In this document: piece by piece, positions 33,816-42,829 of the stretch | Numbering within the stretch: the stretch's first letter is position 1 | Layout: every line of letters begins with the position of its first letter | From: Rhodoferax mekongensis | Lineage (GTDB): Bacteria; Pseudomonadota; Gammaproteobacteria; Burkholderiales; Burkholderiaceae_C | Assembly: GCF_032191775.1 (NCBI RefSeq) | Contig: NZ_CP132507.1 | Location: forward strand, 2,195,001-2,259,000 | DNA: 64,000 nucleotides | Direction of reading: 5' to 3' | Notes under the pieces: model-generated | Databases searched by the model: none | Told to the model about the DNA's origin: nothing | Seen by the model: only the letters and a program-made list of their open reading frames with translations | Position numbers and translations under genes: made by a program

Positions 33816-34526
33816 ATGCGCCAAATTGTTCTGGACACCGAAACCACCGGCTTCTATGCCAACCATCCGGACAACCCGGATCGCATGGTGGAAATTGGCT
33901 GCGTGGAATTGGTCAACCGCAAGCTGACTGGCAACAACCTCCATTTCTACTTGAACCCGGGGCGGGATAGTGACGAGGGAGCGCTGCGCGTCCACGGTTT
34001 GACCACACAGTTCCTGAGCGACAAGCCGCGTTTTGAAGAGATTGCACAGCAACTGGTGGACTACGTTGCCGGCGCTGAAATCATCATTCACAACGCGCCT
34101 TTTGACTTGTCATTTCTTGACATGGAACTGGGGCGTACCGGCCGTAAACCCTTCAAGACCTGCGTAGCAGGGGTGCTGGACACCTTGGTTATGGCCAAGG
34201 AAATGTTTCCCGGCAAACGCAACAGTCTGGATGCCTTGTGCGACCGCCTGGAAGTTGACAACTCCGGCCGCACATTGCACGGCGCTTTGCTGGATGCCGA
34301 GTTGCTGGCAGATGTTTACATCAACATGACGCGCGGGCAGGATGCCCTGCTCATGGAGAGCAGTGCGCCTCAGGAAGCCGGCATTGTGGTCGAGCAGCTC
34401 GACTTGCGCAGCATCCAACTCCCGGTGCTCGAAGCCAATGCGCAGGAAATGGCTGCGCACGAGGATGTCCTCAGTCAGCTCGACAAGTCCAGCGGAGGAA
34501 AAACCGTCTGGAAGCTGATGGCCTGA
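33816..34526 (+). CDS. dnaQ: DNA polymerase III epsilon subunit (3'-5' proofreading exonuclease)
   Basis: ATG 33816 gives 236 residues starting MRQIVLDTETTG, which carries the Exo I acidic pair Asp7/Glu9. Exo II is in IIHNAPFDLSFLD and Exo III in TLHGALLDAELLADVY, completing the DEDDh active site. The C-terminal 50 residues include the linker that contacts the polymerase alpha subunit. It proofreads during replication. It is likely co-transcribed with the isc operon, as only 8 bases separate it from fdx. Confidence 0.95.
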   Translation: MRQIVLDTETTGFYANHPDNPDRMVEIGCVELVNRKLTGNNLHFYLNPGRDSDEGALRVHGLTTQFLSDKPRFEEIAQQLVDYVAGAEIIIHNAPFDLSFLDMELGRTGRKPFKTCVAGVLDTLVMAKEMFPGKRNSLDALCDRLEVDNSGRTLHGALLDAELLADVYINMTRGQDALLMESSAPQEAGIVVEQLDLRSIQLPVLEANAQEMAAHEDVLSQLDKSSGGKTVWKLMA

Positions 34527-34536
34527 AAATTTGGTA

Positions 34537-34542
34537 TATAAT
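34537..34542 (+). promoter_or_regulatory. -10 element of the tRNA-Val promoter
   Basis: A perfect TATAAT 34 bases upstream of the tRNA 5' end. The -35 region in the dnaQ 3' end is weak. Confidence 0.55.
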
Positions 34543-34576
34543 TTGAGACTTCCTTGATACGGAAACAAAGTTTCAA

Positions 34577-34651
34577 GGGCGATTAGCTCAGGGGTAGAGC
34601 ACTGCATTCACACTGCAGGGGTCACATGTTCGATCCATGTATCGCCCACCA
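34577..34651 (+). tRNA. tRNA-Val (anticodon CAC)
   Basis: A full cloverleaf of 75 bases including an encoded CCA. The acceptor stem is GGGCGAT / ATCGCCC, the D-arm starts AGCTCAGGGGTAGAGC, and the anticodon stem CTGCA/TGCAG holds the loop TTCACAC with anticodon CAC, reading the Val codon GUG. The T-arm contains GTTCGATCC. It is followed at once by a strong terminator, so it is transcribed as a single tRNA. Confidence 0.95.
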
Positions 34652-34653
34652 AT

Positions 34654-34689
34654 AAAAAGCCTTCTAAGTTCTGCTTAGAAGGCTTTTTT
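34654..34689 (+). terminator. Rho-independent terminator after tRNA-Val
   Basis: A 15-bp perfect stem, AAAAAGCCTTCTAAG / CTTAGAAGGCTTTTT, with a 5-base loop and ending in six T residues. It begins three bases after the CCA end and can also act on the opposite strand because of its A/T flanks. Confidence 0.93.
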
Positions 34690-34744
34690 CTTTGCTCTTT
34701 CACTTCTGCCTGACGCTGTGCCGGGTCGCCGGCAGAACATTACT

Positions 34745-35434
34745 TCAGCCGGGCGCAGTGGGTGATGGCTGGGTCAAGTAGTGCAATGCCAGTTTGTCCT
34801 CCCGGCTGAGGTTTTTGAAGGCCATACCCGCGATGTAGCTTTCAAGCCCTGGTGGGCGGCTGTGGTGGCATACCGTCGCGCTGATCTCGAGTGACAAGGG
34901 CGCGCCATCGATACGACCTTCCAAACCGAGGCTGAGGGCTGCTCCTACGGCGCCCAGTGGTGTCGCACATCGAACCATGGCGCCTTGCGGGCTGAGGTCC
35001 ACGAGGATTACGTCACGTTTGTCATCCGATCCTTCCAACTGCACGCGGGCTGGCCAGGACACTTTGGTGCGCATGGATTGGCGGACCTGTTTGGCATCGA
35101 CCAGTGCCGGGTAGGCCAGCAGGGCATACGCGAAAGGCTTCTCGAAGGTCTGCAGCACTTTGCTGATGAAGGAAAACTCGTGCTGGCCGGTAAAGCCCCG
35201 AACGACACACACGTCACCCTGCGTCATTTCGGTTTGGGTCGCGTCCGAGCCTGCGGGGCCCACCATAACCCCTTTACCTTCGATCGCCCCGAAAAACTGG
35301 GCTTCAATTTTGGTGGCACCTTCTGCCAGACGCCGGGTCTGCAAAGCCATGCCGGAGCGCAGGCCCAGCGCCTTGAGTGGCAGTCGCAAAACCGCATCGG
35401 CAGGATGGGCAGCGTTGTCGTGGGTGTCGGTCAT
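34745..35434 (-). CDS. PilZ domain protein (YcgR-like)
   Basis: ATG 35434 gives 229 residues; the frame upstream is open but lacks homology-like character. The N-terminal half (LPLKALGLRSGMALQTRR..., GDVCVVRGFTGQHEF) resembles the YcgR N-terminal domain, and the C-terminal half is PilZ with the c-di-GMP signature RQSMR (RxxxR) about 20 residues before DLSPQG (D/NxSxxG). It should bind c-di-GMP and modulate motility or another envelope process. It is convergent with the tRNA and downstream of the hydrolase gene. Confidence 0.85.
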   Translation of the reverse strand: MTDTHDNAAHPADAVLRLPLKALGLRSGMALQTRRLAEGATKIEAQFFGAIEGKGVMVGPAGSDATQTEMTQGDVCVVRGFTGQHEFSFISKVLQTFEKPFAYALLAYPALVDAKQVRQSMRTKVSWPARVQLEGSDDKRDVILVDLSPQGAMVRCATPLGAVGAALSLGLEGRIDGAPLSLEISATVCHHSRPPGLESYIAGMAFKNLSREDKLALHYLTQPSPTAPG

Positions 35435-35450
35435 GGGTATCTCGCCGGTA

Positions 35451-36482
35451 TCACAGGGCGGGTGCTGGCAAGGTTTGTGCCCATTCAATAATCGTCTTCG
35501 CCATGGGGGCAACGGCCTTGGGCGCTTTGATGGCGCCCGCCAGCACGTGTTGGCCCTTGGACTCGCTGTAGTCGACCTGCACCAGTTGTTTGGTTTGGGA
35601 ATTGAAGCGTGCAATCGCTGCCTTGGTTTGCTCGGGTTCTACCGTTTCGTCCGCAGCGCTGTAAAACACCAAAACCGGCGTGCTGAATCGCTCCAAGGGC
35701 CCTTCGCGCACGCCTTTGACGAGCGCCATCATGGGAAACAAAGCTTTGGTCGGGTAGTTACTGGTCCAGGCATTTGCCTCCGCGTTGCTGGCAGGAGTCC
35801 AGCTGCGCTGTTCGCCCAGAATGCCGAAGGCGATCTGGTGGCCCCATGGGCCGTTGATGAGGTCTGCCCGGGTGTCCTTGGGGCCGAAATTGGGCGATAC
35901 GAACACGTGGCCCGCTACCTGTGCATTGCGGTCATGGGTGCCCAACCAAGTTGACAAAGTCGCCCCGGTCGAGCAGCTGATGATCAATACCTTTTCGCCC
36001 AGTTGCTGACCGATGCGAAGCGCTTCGTCAGCGTCTGCCAGCCAGTCTTGTACGGATACCTGGCCCATGGCAGCACCGGGAAGACCATGGCCGCTGAGGC
36101 GGGTGTAAAAGACATTGGCGCCCAGTGCTTTGGCAACCTGTTCGGTCAAAGGGGCAGTTTCCAGACGGCTTGCGGAAAAGCCATGGATGTAGACCACTGA
36201 CCAGGGTGTGCGCTGCCCGGCTTCACCCGCCCACACAATGCCTTTTGCATTGCCGGGCTTGATGCTGTTCATCTTGGCTTCTTGAGCGCTGATCCATGTG
36301 TCCAGCTCAGCCACGTTTTGGGGCGCTTGCGCGCGTGGCAAAGGGCTATCGGGGCCGAATGCGTTGCGGGGGCCGGCAAAGAACACGGCAACGGCGATAG
36401 CCAATGTGGCCAGCAGGCCTGTCAGAACCTTGAACCAGCGGCTCCCGGTGGCCTTTAAGGAGGTGGATGCAATGGTTGACAA
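35451..36482 (-). CDS. Membrane-anchored alpha/beta hydrolase
   Basis: No ATG fits. A TTG at 36482, preceded at 8 bases by GGGAG, gives 343 residues with an N-terminal membrane anchor (VLTGLLATLAIAVAVFFAG). The alpha/beta hydrolase fold follows: VVYIHGFSASRLE (oxyanion region), nucleophile SCSTGA (Ser in G/SxSxG-like context), and VLVFYSAADETVEPE with the acid. A His in KGQHVLAG completes a triad. It looks like an esterase or lipase facing the periplasm. It lies 16 bases before the PilZ gene on the same strand. Starts further upstream (to 36590) would crowd the divergent lipoprotein gene. Confidence 0.7.
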   Translation of the reverse strand: MSTIASTSLKATGSRWFKVLTGLLATLAIAVAVFFAGPRNAFGPDSPLPRAQAPQNVAELDTWISAQEAKMNSIKPGNAKGIVWAGEAGQRTPWSVVYIHGFSASRLETAPLTEQVAKALGANVFYTRLSGHGLPGAAMGQVSVQDWLADADEALRIGQQLGEKVLIISCSTGATLSTWLGTHDRNAQVAGHVFVSPNFGPKDTRADLINGPWGHQIAFGILGEQRSWTPASNAEANAWTSNYPTKALFPMMALVKGVREGPLERFSTPVLVFYSAADETVEPEQTKAAIARFNSQTKQLVQVDYSESKGQHVLAGAIKAPKAVAPMAKTIIEWAQTLPAPAL

Positions 36483-36602
36483 GTCAATGGCTCCCTGTGG
36501 TTGAAATGGCCCGTAGGAAGCGCACTGTTTGATGCTCTGGCGTTCGCCTCCCTCGCTAAGATGGTACACCGGCTCGCGCTTTGCGGGCATGCAGGAGTGG
36601 GT

Positions 36603-37076
36603 ATGAAACTACAAGCGGTGGTCCCCGGGAGCTGGAGCAGTTTGCCGGCCATAAGTCTGTTGTGCGCCGGGTTGATCTCAGGCTGCGCAGACATGGAGCA
36701 CGTCGGCTGGCATCTGGCCTCAAGCACCAAACCAGCGCTGATGCAGATCAATGGCCAACGCCTCGAGGGCGATGTGCAGTTGAGGCCGGACCGCACCGGG
36801 GCGATCCGGATGGCGGGGGAGGGCAGCATTGCCAGTTGTGCAGGCTCCTTGCGCTTCACGGCGGTGAATTCGGGGGCCATGGACATGCGTTGCAGCGATG
36901 GCGGCATGTTTGACCTGCGATTCGCCCTGGTGAATGAAGTGAAGGGCTACGCCTTCGGCTCCTACCAGGATGCCACGGTGGCACTGACTTTCGGGATGGA
37001 GGCCCCAGAGGCCCAGGCGTACCTGGCCCGTGCGTCTGCAAAAGCCGCTGTAGGTGCAGCACCGGTAACTCCTTGA
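36603..37076 (+). CDS. Small lipoprotein of unknown function
   Basis: ATG 36603 gives 157 residues with a lipoprotein signal ending in LISGC. The mature part has a Cys pair (ASCAGS, MRCSDG) and mostly short beta strands (DVQLRPDRTGAIRMAGEG, AMDMRCSDGGMFDLRFALV), with a C-terminal Ala-rich helix. I recognise no family. It is followed 6 bases later by an oxidoreductase gene and is divergent from the hydrolase. Confidence 0.6.
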   Translation: MKLQAVVPGSWSSLPAISLLCAGLISGCADMEHVGWHLASSTKPALMQINGQRLEGDVQLRPDRTGAIRMAGEGSIASCAGSLRFTAVNSGAMDMRCSDGGMFDLRFALVNEVKGYAFGSYQDATVALTFGMEAPEAQAYLARASAKAAVGAAPVTP

Positions 37077-37082
37077 CGCGAT

Positions 37083-38186
37083 ATGGATACCGTTGATTGC
37101 GTAGTGATCGGTGCGGGCGTCGTGGGGCTGGCAGTCGCGCGCAGTCTGGCTTTGGCCGGGCGTGAGGTGTTGGTTCTTGAGGCATGCGAGAGTTTTGGCA
37201 CCCAGACAAGTGCGCGCAATAGCGAGGTAATTCACGCAGGCATCTACTACCCGAAAGATTCCCTGAAGGCCCGTTTGTGCGTAGAAGGTAAACAGCTGCT
37301 TTACGCCTACCTGCAAGAGCGGCATCTCCCGTATCAACAGTGCGGGAAATTGCTGGTAGCCACGCGGACCGACCAACTTGCCCAACTTGAGGTGTTACAG
37401 GCAAAAGCTGCGGCGAACGGCGTCGGTGACCTGCGGCTGTTGGACCAGGCCGAGGCGCGAAGCCTTGAGCCTGCATTGCACTGCGTAGGCGCTTTGCTGT
37501 CGCCTTCCACAGGAATCGTGGACAGCCACGCCCTGATGGTCTCTTTACTGGGGGATCTGGAAGCATCCGGAGGCATTCTGGCCGTGAATTCGGTGCTGGC
37601 GCACGCCGAATATGCGGGAGGCGCTATTGAATTAGTAGCGGAGGACGGCACGGAGTTGCGTGCGAAAACGGTGGTGAATGCGGCCGGTCTGCAGGCTTGT
37701 GAGGTAGCGCGGCGTTGCCGCGGGATGCGGCAGGAGGCGATACCGAGAGCGCATTACGCCAAGGGCAGTTACTTTGCGTTGTCCTCACGCAGCCCCTTCA
37801 GTCGCCTCATTTACCCGGTTCCCGAAGCGGCTGGCTTGGGTGTGCACCTGACGCTGGACATGGGCGGACAAGCCCGCTTCGGGCCTGATGTGGAGTGGGT
37901 AGATAACCCCGAGGACCTGCAGGTTGATCCTGCTCGCGGCGAGGTGTTTTACAGTGAAATACGCAAATACTGGCCGGCGTTGCCGGATGGCGCTTTGCAA
38001 GCCGCCTACGCCGGCATGCGGCCCAAGATTTCGGGGCCCGGTGAACCGGCGGCGGATTTTCTGATCCAAGGGGTTGGCGAACATGGTGTGCTGGGTTGGA
38101 TCAATCTGCTGGGTATCGAGTCGCCGGGGCTGACCAGTGCCATGGCAATCGGTGCGTATATAGAGGGCCTGGTCGGCGCAGAATAA
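37083..38186 (+). CDS. FAD-dependent oxidoreductase, L-2-hydroxyglutarate oxidase-like
   Basis: A 367-residue DAO-family flavoprotein. The N-terminal dinucleotide motif is [19 protein letters not shown], followed by [21 protein letters not shown] sequence ([18 protein letters not shown]), which is characteristic of the LhgO/YgaF branch. The C-terminal FAD-contact part is [19 protein letters not shown]. LhgO oxidises L-2-hydroxyglutarate to 2-oxoglutarate and feeds electrons to quinones; the substrate here is inferred. The gene sits between two lipoprotein genes on the same strand. Confidence 0.8.
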   Translation: MDTVDCVVIGAGVVGLAVARSLALAGREVLVLEACESFGTQTSARNSEVIHAGIYYPKDSLKARLCVEGKQLLYAYLQERHLPYQQCGKLLVATRTDQLAQLEVLQAKAAANGVGDLRLLDQAEARSLEPALHCVGALLSPSTGIVDSHALMVSLLGDLEASGGILAVNSVLAHAEYAGGAIELVAEDGTELRAKTVVNAAGLQACEVARRCRGMRQEAIPRAHYAKGSYFALSSRSPFSRLIYPVPEAAGLGVHLTLDMGGQARFGPDVEWVDNPEDLQVDPARGEVFYSEIRKYWPALPDGALQAAYAGMRPKISGPGEPAADFLIQGVGEHGVLGWINLLGIESPGLTSAMAIGAYIEGLVGAE

Positions 38187-38239
38187 GAGGCTTGCGGGTG
38201 CACGAGTCTGAATTGTCGAAACAGGAAGGAAAGCAAAAC

Positions 38240-39103
38240 ATGTCGTTCACTATTTCTCATTGGATACGCGCCGGAGCTGCGTGTGCCCTTGTGGCTTTGG
38301 CAGGATGTGCTGGCATGCAGGAGCAGGCCGGTGCGCCCCGCAAAGAAACCCTGCACGTAGTCACCGACAAACTGGAGCTGCTCACCATTAACGCCGGCCA
38401 GCCGACCAAGGTGCTGAGCCGCGTCATGCTGTCTGGCTTGGCTGCGGGTGACACCCTGGTGGGTGTGGATTACCGCATCTCCAAGGGTGTGCTGTTTGCT
38501 TTGAGCAAGTCCGGGCGCCTCTACACCGTGGATACCGCCAGCGGCGCCATGAAGGCGGTCGGAAGTACGCCCGCGGTGGCGCTGCAAGGGGATGCCTTCG
38601 GTATGGACTTCAACCCGGTGGCTGACCGGGTGCGGGTGATGGGGGCTAGCGGCCAGAACCTGCGTCTGCACCCCGACACCGGTGCACTGGCTGCCACCGA
38701 CCCCGCGCCGGCCTATGCACCCACCGACAAACGCGCGGGCACCAAGCCCGAAGTGGTTGCTGCCGCATACACCTACAACAAGAAGGACGACAAGCTCACC
38801 ACCAACTTTGCCATTGACCGCAATGGCGGCTATCTGGTCACCATGGGCTCGGCGGAGGGCGTGCAGCCGGTGGTGTCGTTCAATACCGGGCAGCTGTTCA
38901 CCGTCGGGGCGATTGGTGTTGCCGACATGGTGGATGCCAGCATGGACATTGCGGATGTGTCGGGCGCTGCGTTTGCCGCCATCCGGCTAAAGTCCCATGC
39001 AACTACCCGGCTCTACAGCTTGGACCTGCAGACCGGCAAAGGCACCTTTATCGGCACCATCGGTGACGGTGCCAAGGTGCTGGGTATGGCCGTTGAACTC
39101 TGA
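38240..39103 (+). CDS. DUF4394-like lipoprotein
   Basis: ATG 38240, preceded by GGAAGGAAAG, gives 287 residues with a lipoprotein signal (lipobox LAGC). The body consists of repeated beta segments such as LVGVDYRISKGVLFALSKSGRLYTVDTASG and FGMDFNPVADRVRVMG, matching the propeller-like DUF4394 domain that is often anchored in the outer membrane. Function unknown in the family. A dispersed repeat begins directly after its stop codon. Confidence 0.75.
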   Translation: MSFTISHWIRAGAACALVALAGCAGMQEQAGAPRKETLHVVTDKLELLTINAGQPTKVLSRVMLSGLAAGDTLVGVDYRISKGVLFALSKSGRLYTVDTASGAMKAVGSTPAVALQGDAFGMDFNPVADRVRVMGASGQNLRLHPDTGALAATDPAPAYAPTDKRAGTKPEVVAAAYTYNKKDDKLTTNFAIDRNGGYLVTMGSAEGVQPVVSFNTGQLFTVGAIGVADMVDASMDIADVSGAAFAAIRLKSHATTRLYSLDLQTGKGTFIGTIGDGAKVLGMAVEL

Positions 39104-39153
39104 TTGCTATGAAATCAGGAGCTGCTCGCGCAATAGATGCGTGCGCCAGCAGC
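39104..39153 (+). repeat. Dispersed repeat copy filling the DUF4394-pyrD gap
   Basis: TTGCTA, 8 bases, GGAGCTGCTCGCGCA, 8 bases, GTGCGCC. It occupies exactly the 50 bases between two convergent stop codons. Confidence 0.75.
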
Positions 39154-40233
39154 CTATTTCTTTAGATTTTTGAGTGCCAGCGCCGCATCTTTCACCAGCT
39201 GCGGCCCGGCATAAATCAGTCCGGTGTAGATCTGCACCGCATCCGCACCCGCTTGAATTTTGCTGACCGCATCGGCCGCGCACATGATGCCGCCCACGCC
39301 GATGATGGGGAAGTCTTTACCCAGCGCTGCACGCAGTTGGCCAATGACGGCATTGCTCTTCTCCAGCACCGGAGCGCCTGACAGGCCGCCCATCTCATCG
39401 GCATGTGGCATGCCCTTGACCGCTTCACGTGACAAAGTGGTGTTGGTGCCGATCACGCCCCAGGCGTTGTTGACCTTGCCACTGCTATCGGTGCCGTAGC
39501 GTTGGAGCGTGGCGGCAATCACGGCGACCTGGTCTGCTTCCAGATCCGGGGCAATTTTCAGGAAGACGGGTTTGCGCTGGCCGTGCTTTTGGGCCAGCTG
39601 TTCGCGGCGCTCGGCAATGGCGCCCAGCAGGGCGTCCAGCGCCTCGTCGCTTTGCAGGCTGCGCAGGTTCTTGGTGTTGGGGCTGGAGATGTTGACAGTG
39701 ATGTAGTCCGCATGCGGGTACACGCCGTCCAGGCAAATCAGGTAGTCGTCGGTAGCCTTCTCGATGGGGGTGGCCGCGTTCTTGCCGATGTTGAGGCCCA
39801 ACAACAGAGACGGGTTTTTGCTCTGGCGCAGGGCGGAGCGCTGCACATTGACAATGAAGGCGTCCAGACCATGGTTGTTAAAGCCCAGGCGGTTGATGAG
39901 CGCGTTGGCTTCGGGCAGGCGGAACATGCGGGGCTTGGGGTTGCCCGGCTGGGCCAATGGGGTGACGGTGCCGACCTCCACAAAGCCGAAGCCCATGGCA
40001 CCCAGGCCATCGATGCAGCGGGCGTTTTTGTCCAGGCCGGCGGCCATGCCCACGCGGTTGGGAAACATCAAGCCGGCGATGGTGACCGGGTCGTCCACCC
40101 GGCTGTTGCAGTAGGCCAGCTTAAGCGGGTTGCCCTGGCTGGCAGCCAAGCCTGCCATTGTGATGTCGTGGGCGACTTCGGGGTCCAGATTGAACAAAAC
40201 GCGGCGGGCGAGGGCGTAGGGCACCAGAGACAT
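39154..40233 (-). CDS. pyrD: Dihydroorotate dehydrogenase (quinone), class 2
   Basis: ATG 40233 gives 359 residues; the longer open frame upstream runs through rpiA and is not real. PyrD oxidises dihydroorotate to orotate at the membrane with quinone as acceptor, the fourth step of pyrimidine synthesis. Visible elements are the N-terminal membrane helix region [31 protein letters not shown], the FMN/substrate segment TVNISSPNT, and [30 protein letters not shown] at the phosphate site. It is divergent from rpiA with about 66 bases between. Confidence 0.95.
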   Translation of the reverse strand: MSLVPYALARRVLFNLDPEVAHDITMAGLAASQGNPLKLAYCNSRVDDPVTIAGLMFPNRVGMAAGLDKNARCIDGLGAMGFGFVEVGTVTPLAQPGNPKPRMFRLPEANALINRLGFNNHGLDAFIVNVQRSALRQSKNPSLLLGLNIGKNAATPIEKATDDYLICLDGVYPHADYITVNISSPNTKNLRSLQSDEALDALLGAIAERREQLAQKHGQRKPVFLKIAPDLEADQVAVIAATLQRYGTDSSGKVNNAWGVIGTNTTLSREAVKGMPHADEMGGLSGAPVLEKSNAVIGQLRAALGKDFPIIGVGGIMCAADAVSKIQAGADAVQIYTGLIYAGPQLVKDAALALKNLKK

Positions 40234-40299
40234 CGGATAATTCCTGCTTTCAGATTTCAACTCCCTCCATTGTCCCTCAGGACCTTTCAGGCTTTCCTC

Positions 40300-40989
40300 A
40301 TGACCACACCCGCACTCTCCCAAGACGAACTCAAAACCCTGGTAGGCCAGGCCGCCCTGCAGTACGTGGTGCCCGGCGAGATCGTGGGCGTGGGTACCGG
40401 CTCCACCGTGAACAAATTTATTGACGCGCTGGCCACCATCAAAGACCAGATCAAGGGCGCCGTGTCCAGCTCCGTGGCCAGCACCGAGCGCCTGCAGGCG
40501 CTGGGCATCCAGGTGTTTGACAGCAACGAGGTGGACAAGCTCTCGGTCTATATCGATGGCGCCGACGAGATTGATGGTGCCGGCAATATGGTCAAAGGGG
40601 GCGGTGCCGCGCTGACCCGCGAGAAGATCGTGGCCGCCCAAAGCACCAAGTTTGTGTGCATTGCGGATGAGTCCAAGCTGGTGCAAACATTGGGCAAGTT
40701 TCCCTTGCCGGTGGAAGTCATCCCCATGGCGACGCAGCGCGTCATCGCCCAGTTTGCTGCCAAAGGCGGCAAAGGTTCCATCCGCTTGAAAGATGGCAAA
40801 CCCTTGGTGACCGACAACGGCCAGTACATCGTGGACGTAACCGGCCTGCAGATCACTGACCCACTGGCCTTCGAAGCGGAGGTGAGCCAGTGGCCCGGCG
40901 TGGTGACAGTAGGTGTGTTCGCCTACCAGCGGGCCCAGGTGTGTTTGCTCGGCACAGCCAGTGGTGTCAAAACGTTAACGTTTCAGTAA
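40300..40989 (+). CDS. rpiA: Ribose-5-phosphate isomerase A
   Basis: ATG 40300 gives 229 residues. RpiA interconverts ribose 5-phosphate and ribulose 5-phosphate. Conserved loops are [38 protein letters not shown] and [10 protein letters not shown]. The length matches E. coli RpiA. It is convergent with ribE. Confidence 0.95.
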   Translation: MTTPALSQDELKTLVGQAALQYVVPGEIVGVGTGSTVNKFIDALATIKDQIKGAVSSSVASTERLQALGIQVFDSNEVDKLSVYIDGADEIDGAGNMVKGGGAALTREKIVAAQSTKFVCIADESKLVQTLGKFPLPVEVIPMATQRVIAQFAAKGGKGSIRLKDGKPLVTDNGQYIVDVTGLQITDPLAFEAEVSQWPGVVTVGVFAYQRAQVCLLGTASGVKTLTFQ

Positions 40990-41001
40990 AGCTCGGAAGT
41001 T

Positions 41002-41625
41002 TTACACCGCAGGCGCAGACATCATGCGCTCTACATAGCGCGCCACCGTATCGATCTCCAAGTTGACACGGCTGCCTTGGGCCAAAGTTCCCAAGGCGGT
41101 GTTTTCAACCGTGTGGGGTATCAGATTGATACTTATCTCGCATCCGCCGGGCAGATCCGCCACGCGGTTCACCGTCAGGCTCACACCATTGATCGTGATG
41201 GAGCATTTGTAGGCCAAGTACTTGGCCAAACTAGGGGGCGCCATCACCCGCAGCTCCCAGCTTTCACCTACTCGGGCAAAGTGGCTGATGCTGCCGATGC
41301 CATCCACATGACCGGACACAATGTGCCCGCCCAAGCGATCGTTGGCGCGCAACGCTTTCTCGAGGTTAACGGTGCCAAGTCCGTCGAGACCGGCTGTTTT
41401 ATCGAGGGACTCCGCAGAAATGTCGATGGTGAAACTTTGTGTTGCCACATCGAAGGTGGTGACCGTCATGCAGGCGCCGTTGAGCGCAATGCTGTCGCCC
41501 AAGCCCACATCGTCCAGATAGCCCGGCGGGGCTTGAATGGTGAGGCGCTTGCCATGAGTGGAGGATTCGCCCAGTGCCTGGACGGCGGAAATGCGGCCAA
41601 CGCCGGTGATGATGCCTGTGAACAT
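41002..41625 (-). CDS. ribE: Riboflavin synthase, alpha subunit
   Basis: A 207-residue protein starting with the diagnostic MFTGIITGVG. It has two homologous lumazine-binding barrels: residues 1-97 with SIALNGACMTVTT, and 98-200 with CSITINGVSLTVNRV. It dismutates two 6,7-dimethyl-8-ribityllumazine molecules to riboflavin. It lies 54 bases downstream of ribD on the same strand. I see no FMN riboswitch in front of this pair. Confidence 0.95.
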   Translation of the reverse strand: MFTGIITGVGRISAVQALGESSTHGKRLTIQAPPGYLDDVGLGDSIALNGACMTVTTFDVATQSFTIDISAESLDKTAGLDGLGTVNLEKALRANDRLGGHIVSGHVDGIGSISHFARVGESWELRVMAPPSLAKYLAYKCSITINGVSLTVNRVADLPGGCEISINLIPHTVENTALGTLAQGSRVNLEIDTVARYVERMMSAPAV

Positions 41626-41679
41626 CCATTCATTTTCGCAGGGAAAGGGTAGGGCAGAACGAGCCCCGCCCGCAAAACC

Positions 41680-42816
41680 CTAGAACTGGTCGCGCCGCTG
41701 CACGCGCGCCACGATGCGCAGGTCCGGGCCGACCATCTCGGTGGACTTGAACTCCAGCTCCACGCCTTGGCTCAATTCGGTGAGAGGTCCCAAGTGGAAC
41801 ATGCCTGCGCCTTGGCCCAGCAACTTGGGGGCGAGATACACCACAAACTCGTCTACCAACCCTTCACGCAGCAGCGAGCCATTGAGCTTGAAGCCGGCTT
41901 CTACATGGAGCTCATTGATCTCGCGACGTCCCAAGTCCTGCATCATGGCAGCCAAGTCCACCTTGCCGGTAGGTTGGCCCTTGGCGTCTTTACCGGGCAT
42001 GAAAATGACGGTAGCTCCCAATGCTTCCAACGCGGCTCGTTTGGCATCATTTGGGGCCGCGGCGTAGATAAATACGGTGCGACCAGCTATAAAAAAAGGA
42101 GCGTCCAGCGGCGTTTCCAGCCTGCTGTCCACCACCACCAGATGCGGCTGCCTTGGCGTCTCCACCAAACGGACATCCAGCCTGGGCCGGTCTGCCAACA
42201 CGGTGCCAATGCCTGTGAGGATGGCGCAACACCGTGCGCGCCACGCGTGGCCATCCTCCCGCGCAGCAGGCCCGGTAATCCACTGGCTAGCGCCGTTGTC
42301 CAAAGCAGTAGTACCGTCTAACGACGCCGCCACTTTCATGCGCACCCACGGGGTCTTGCGGATCATGCGGCTGAAGAAACCGATATTCAACTCGCGGGAT
42401 TCAATAGCCAGAGGGTGGTCCGGTGCCAGTACCTCGACTTCCACGCCCGCCGCTCGCAGCTTGGTAAAGCCATTGCCGGCCACCAGTGGGTTGGGGTCGA
42501 GGTTGGTCGCCACCACCTTTTTGATGCCCGCTTGAATTAGCGCATCGCAGCAGGGGCCAGTGCGGCCGTGGTGAGAGCAAGGCTCCAGGGTTACGTAAGC
42601 CGTGGCGCCAACCACTGAGAGGCCTTTTTCGGCTGCGTTACGCAGGGCGACGACTTCTGCATGTGGGCCGCCTGCTTCTTGGGTATGCCCTAAGCTGAGT
42701 ACTTCTCCATTCGAATCGGCGATGATGCATCCGACATGTGGATTGGGGCTTGTGACGCGCAAACCCAACACCGCCACATCCAAAGCGGAAACAGTCAATT
42801 TCTCGATCGAACTCAT
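41680..42816 (-). CDS. ribD: Bifunctional pyrimidine deaminase/reductase RibD
   Basis: ATG 42816 gives 378 residues. The N-terminal deaminase domain has the zinc motif HAEVVAL and PCSHHGRTGPC, with NPHVGCII upstream. The C-terminal reductase domain has RMKVAASLDGTTALDNGASQWITG and HVEAGFKLNGSLLREGLVDE. It performs the second and third steps of riboflavin synthesis. The segment around residues 230-245 (TPLDAPFFIAG) overlaps a degenerate copy of the dispersed repeat. The gene begins 13 bases after the stop of the TonB-C-like gene. Confidence 0.94.
   Translation of the reverse strand: MSSIEKLTVSALDVAVLGLRVTSPNPHVGCIIADSNGEVLSLGHTQEAGGPHAEVVALRNAAEKGLSVVGATAYVTLEPCSHHGRTGPCCDALIQAGIKKVVATNLDPNPLVAGNGFTKLRAAGVEVEVLAPDHPLAIESRELNIGFFSRMIRKTPWVRMKVAASLDGTTALDNGASQWITGPAAREDGHAWRARCCAILTGIGTVLADRPRLDVRLVETPRQPHLVVVDSRLETPLDAPFFIAGRTVFIYAAAPNDAKRAALEALGATVIFMPGKDAKGQPTGKVDLAAMMQDLGRREINELHVEAGFKLNGSLLREGLVDEFVVYLAPKLLGQGAGMFHLGPLTELSQGVELEFKSTEMVGPDLRIVARVQRRDQF
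42084..42127 (+). repeat. Degenerate copy of dispersed repeat inside ribD
   Basis: CAGCTA, 8 bases, GGAGC, then a diverged core and a TTTCCAG spacer. Only the first half fits well; spacing and frame agree with the other coding copies. Confidence 0.35.
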
Positions 42817-42829
42817 TTTTAATGAGTAA

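Noticed and set aside
37619..37645. GCGCTA-8-GTAGC half-match in the LhgO-like gene
   Set aside because: Only the first block and spacing fit; the core and distal block are absent, so chance is likely.
39502..40299. Upstream extension of the rpiA reading frame to 39502
   Set aside because: It runs antisense through pyrD; RpiA homology begins at the ATG at 40300.
41002..42816. FMN riboswitch before ribD/ribE
   Set aside because: ribD follows the preceding gene by 13 bases and no conserved RFN helices are visible.
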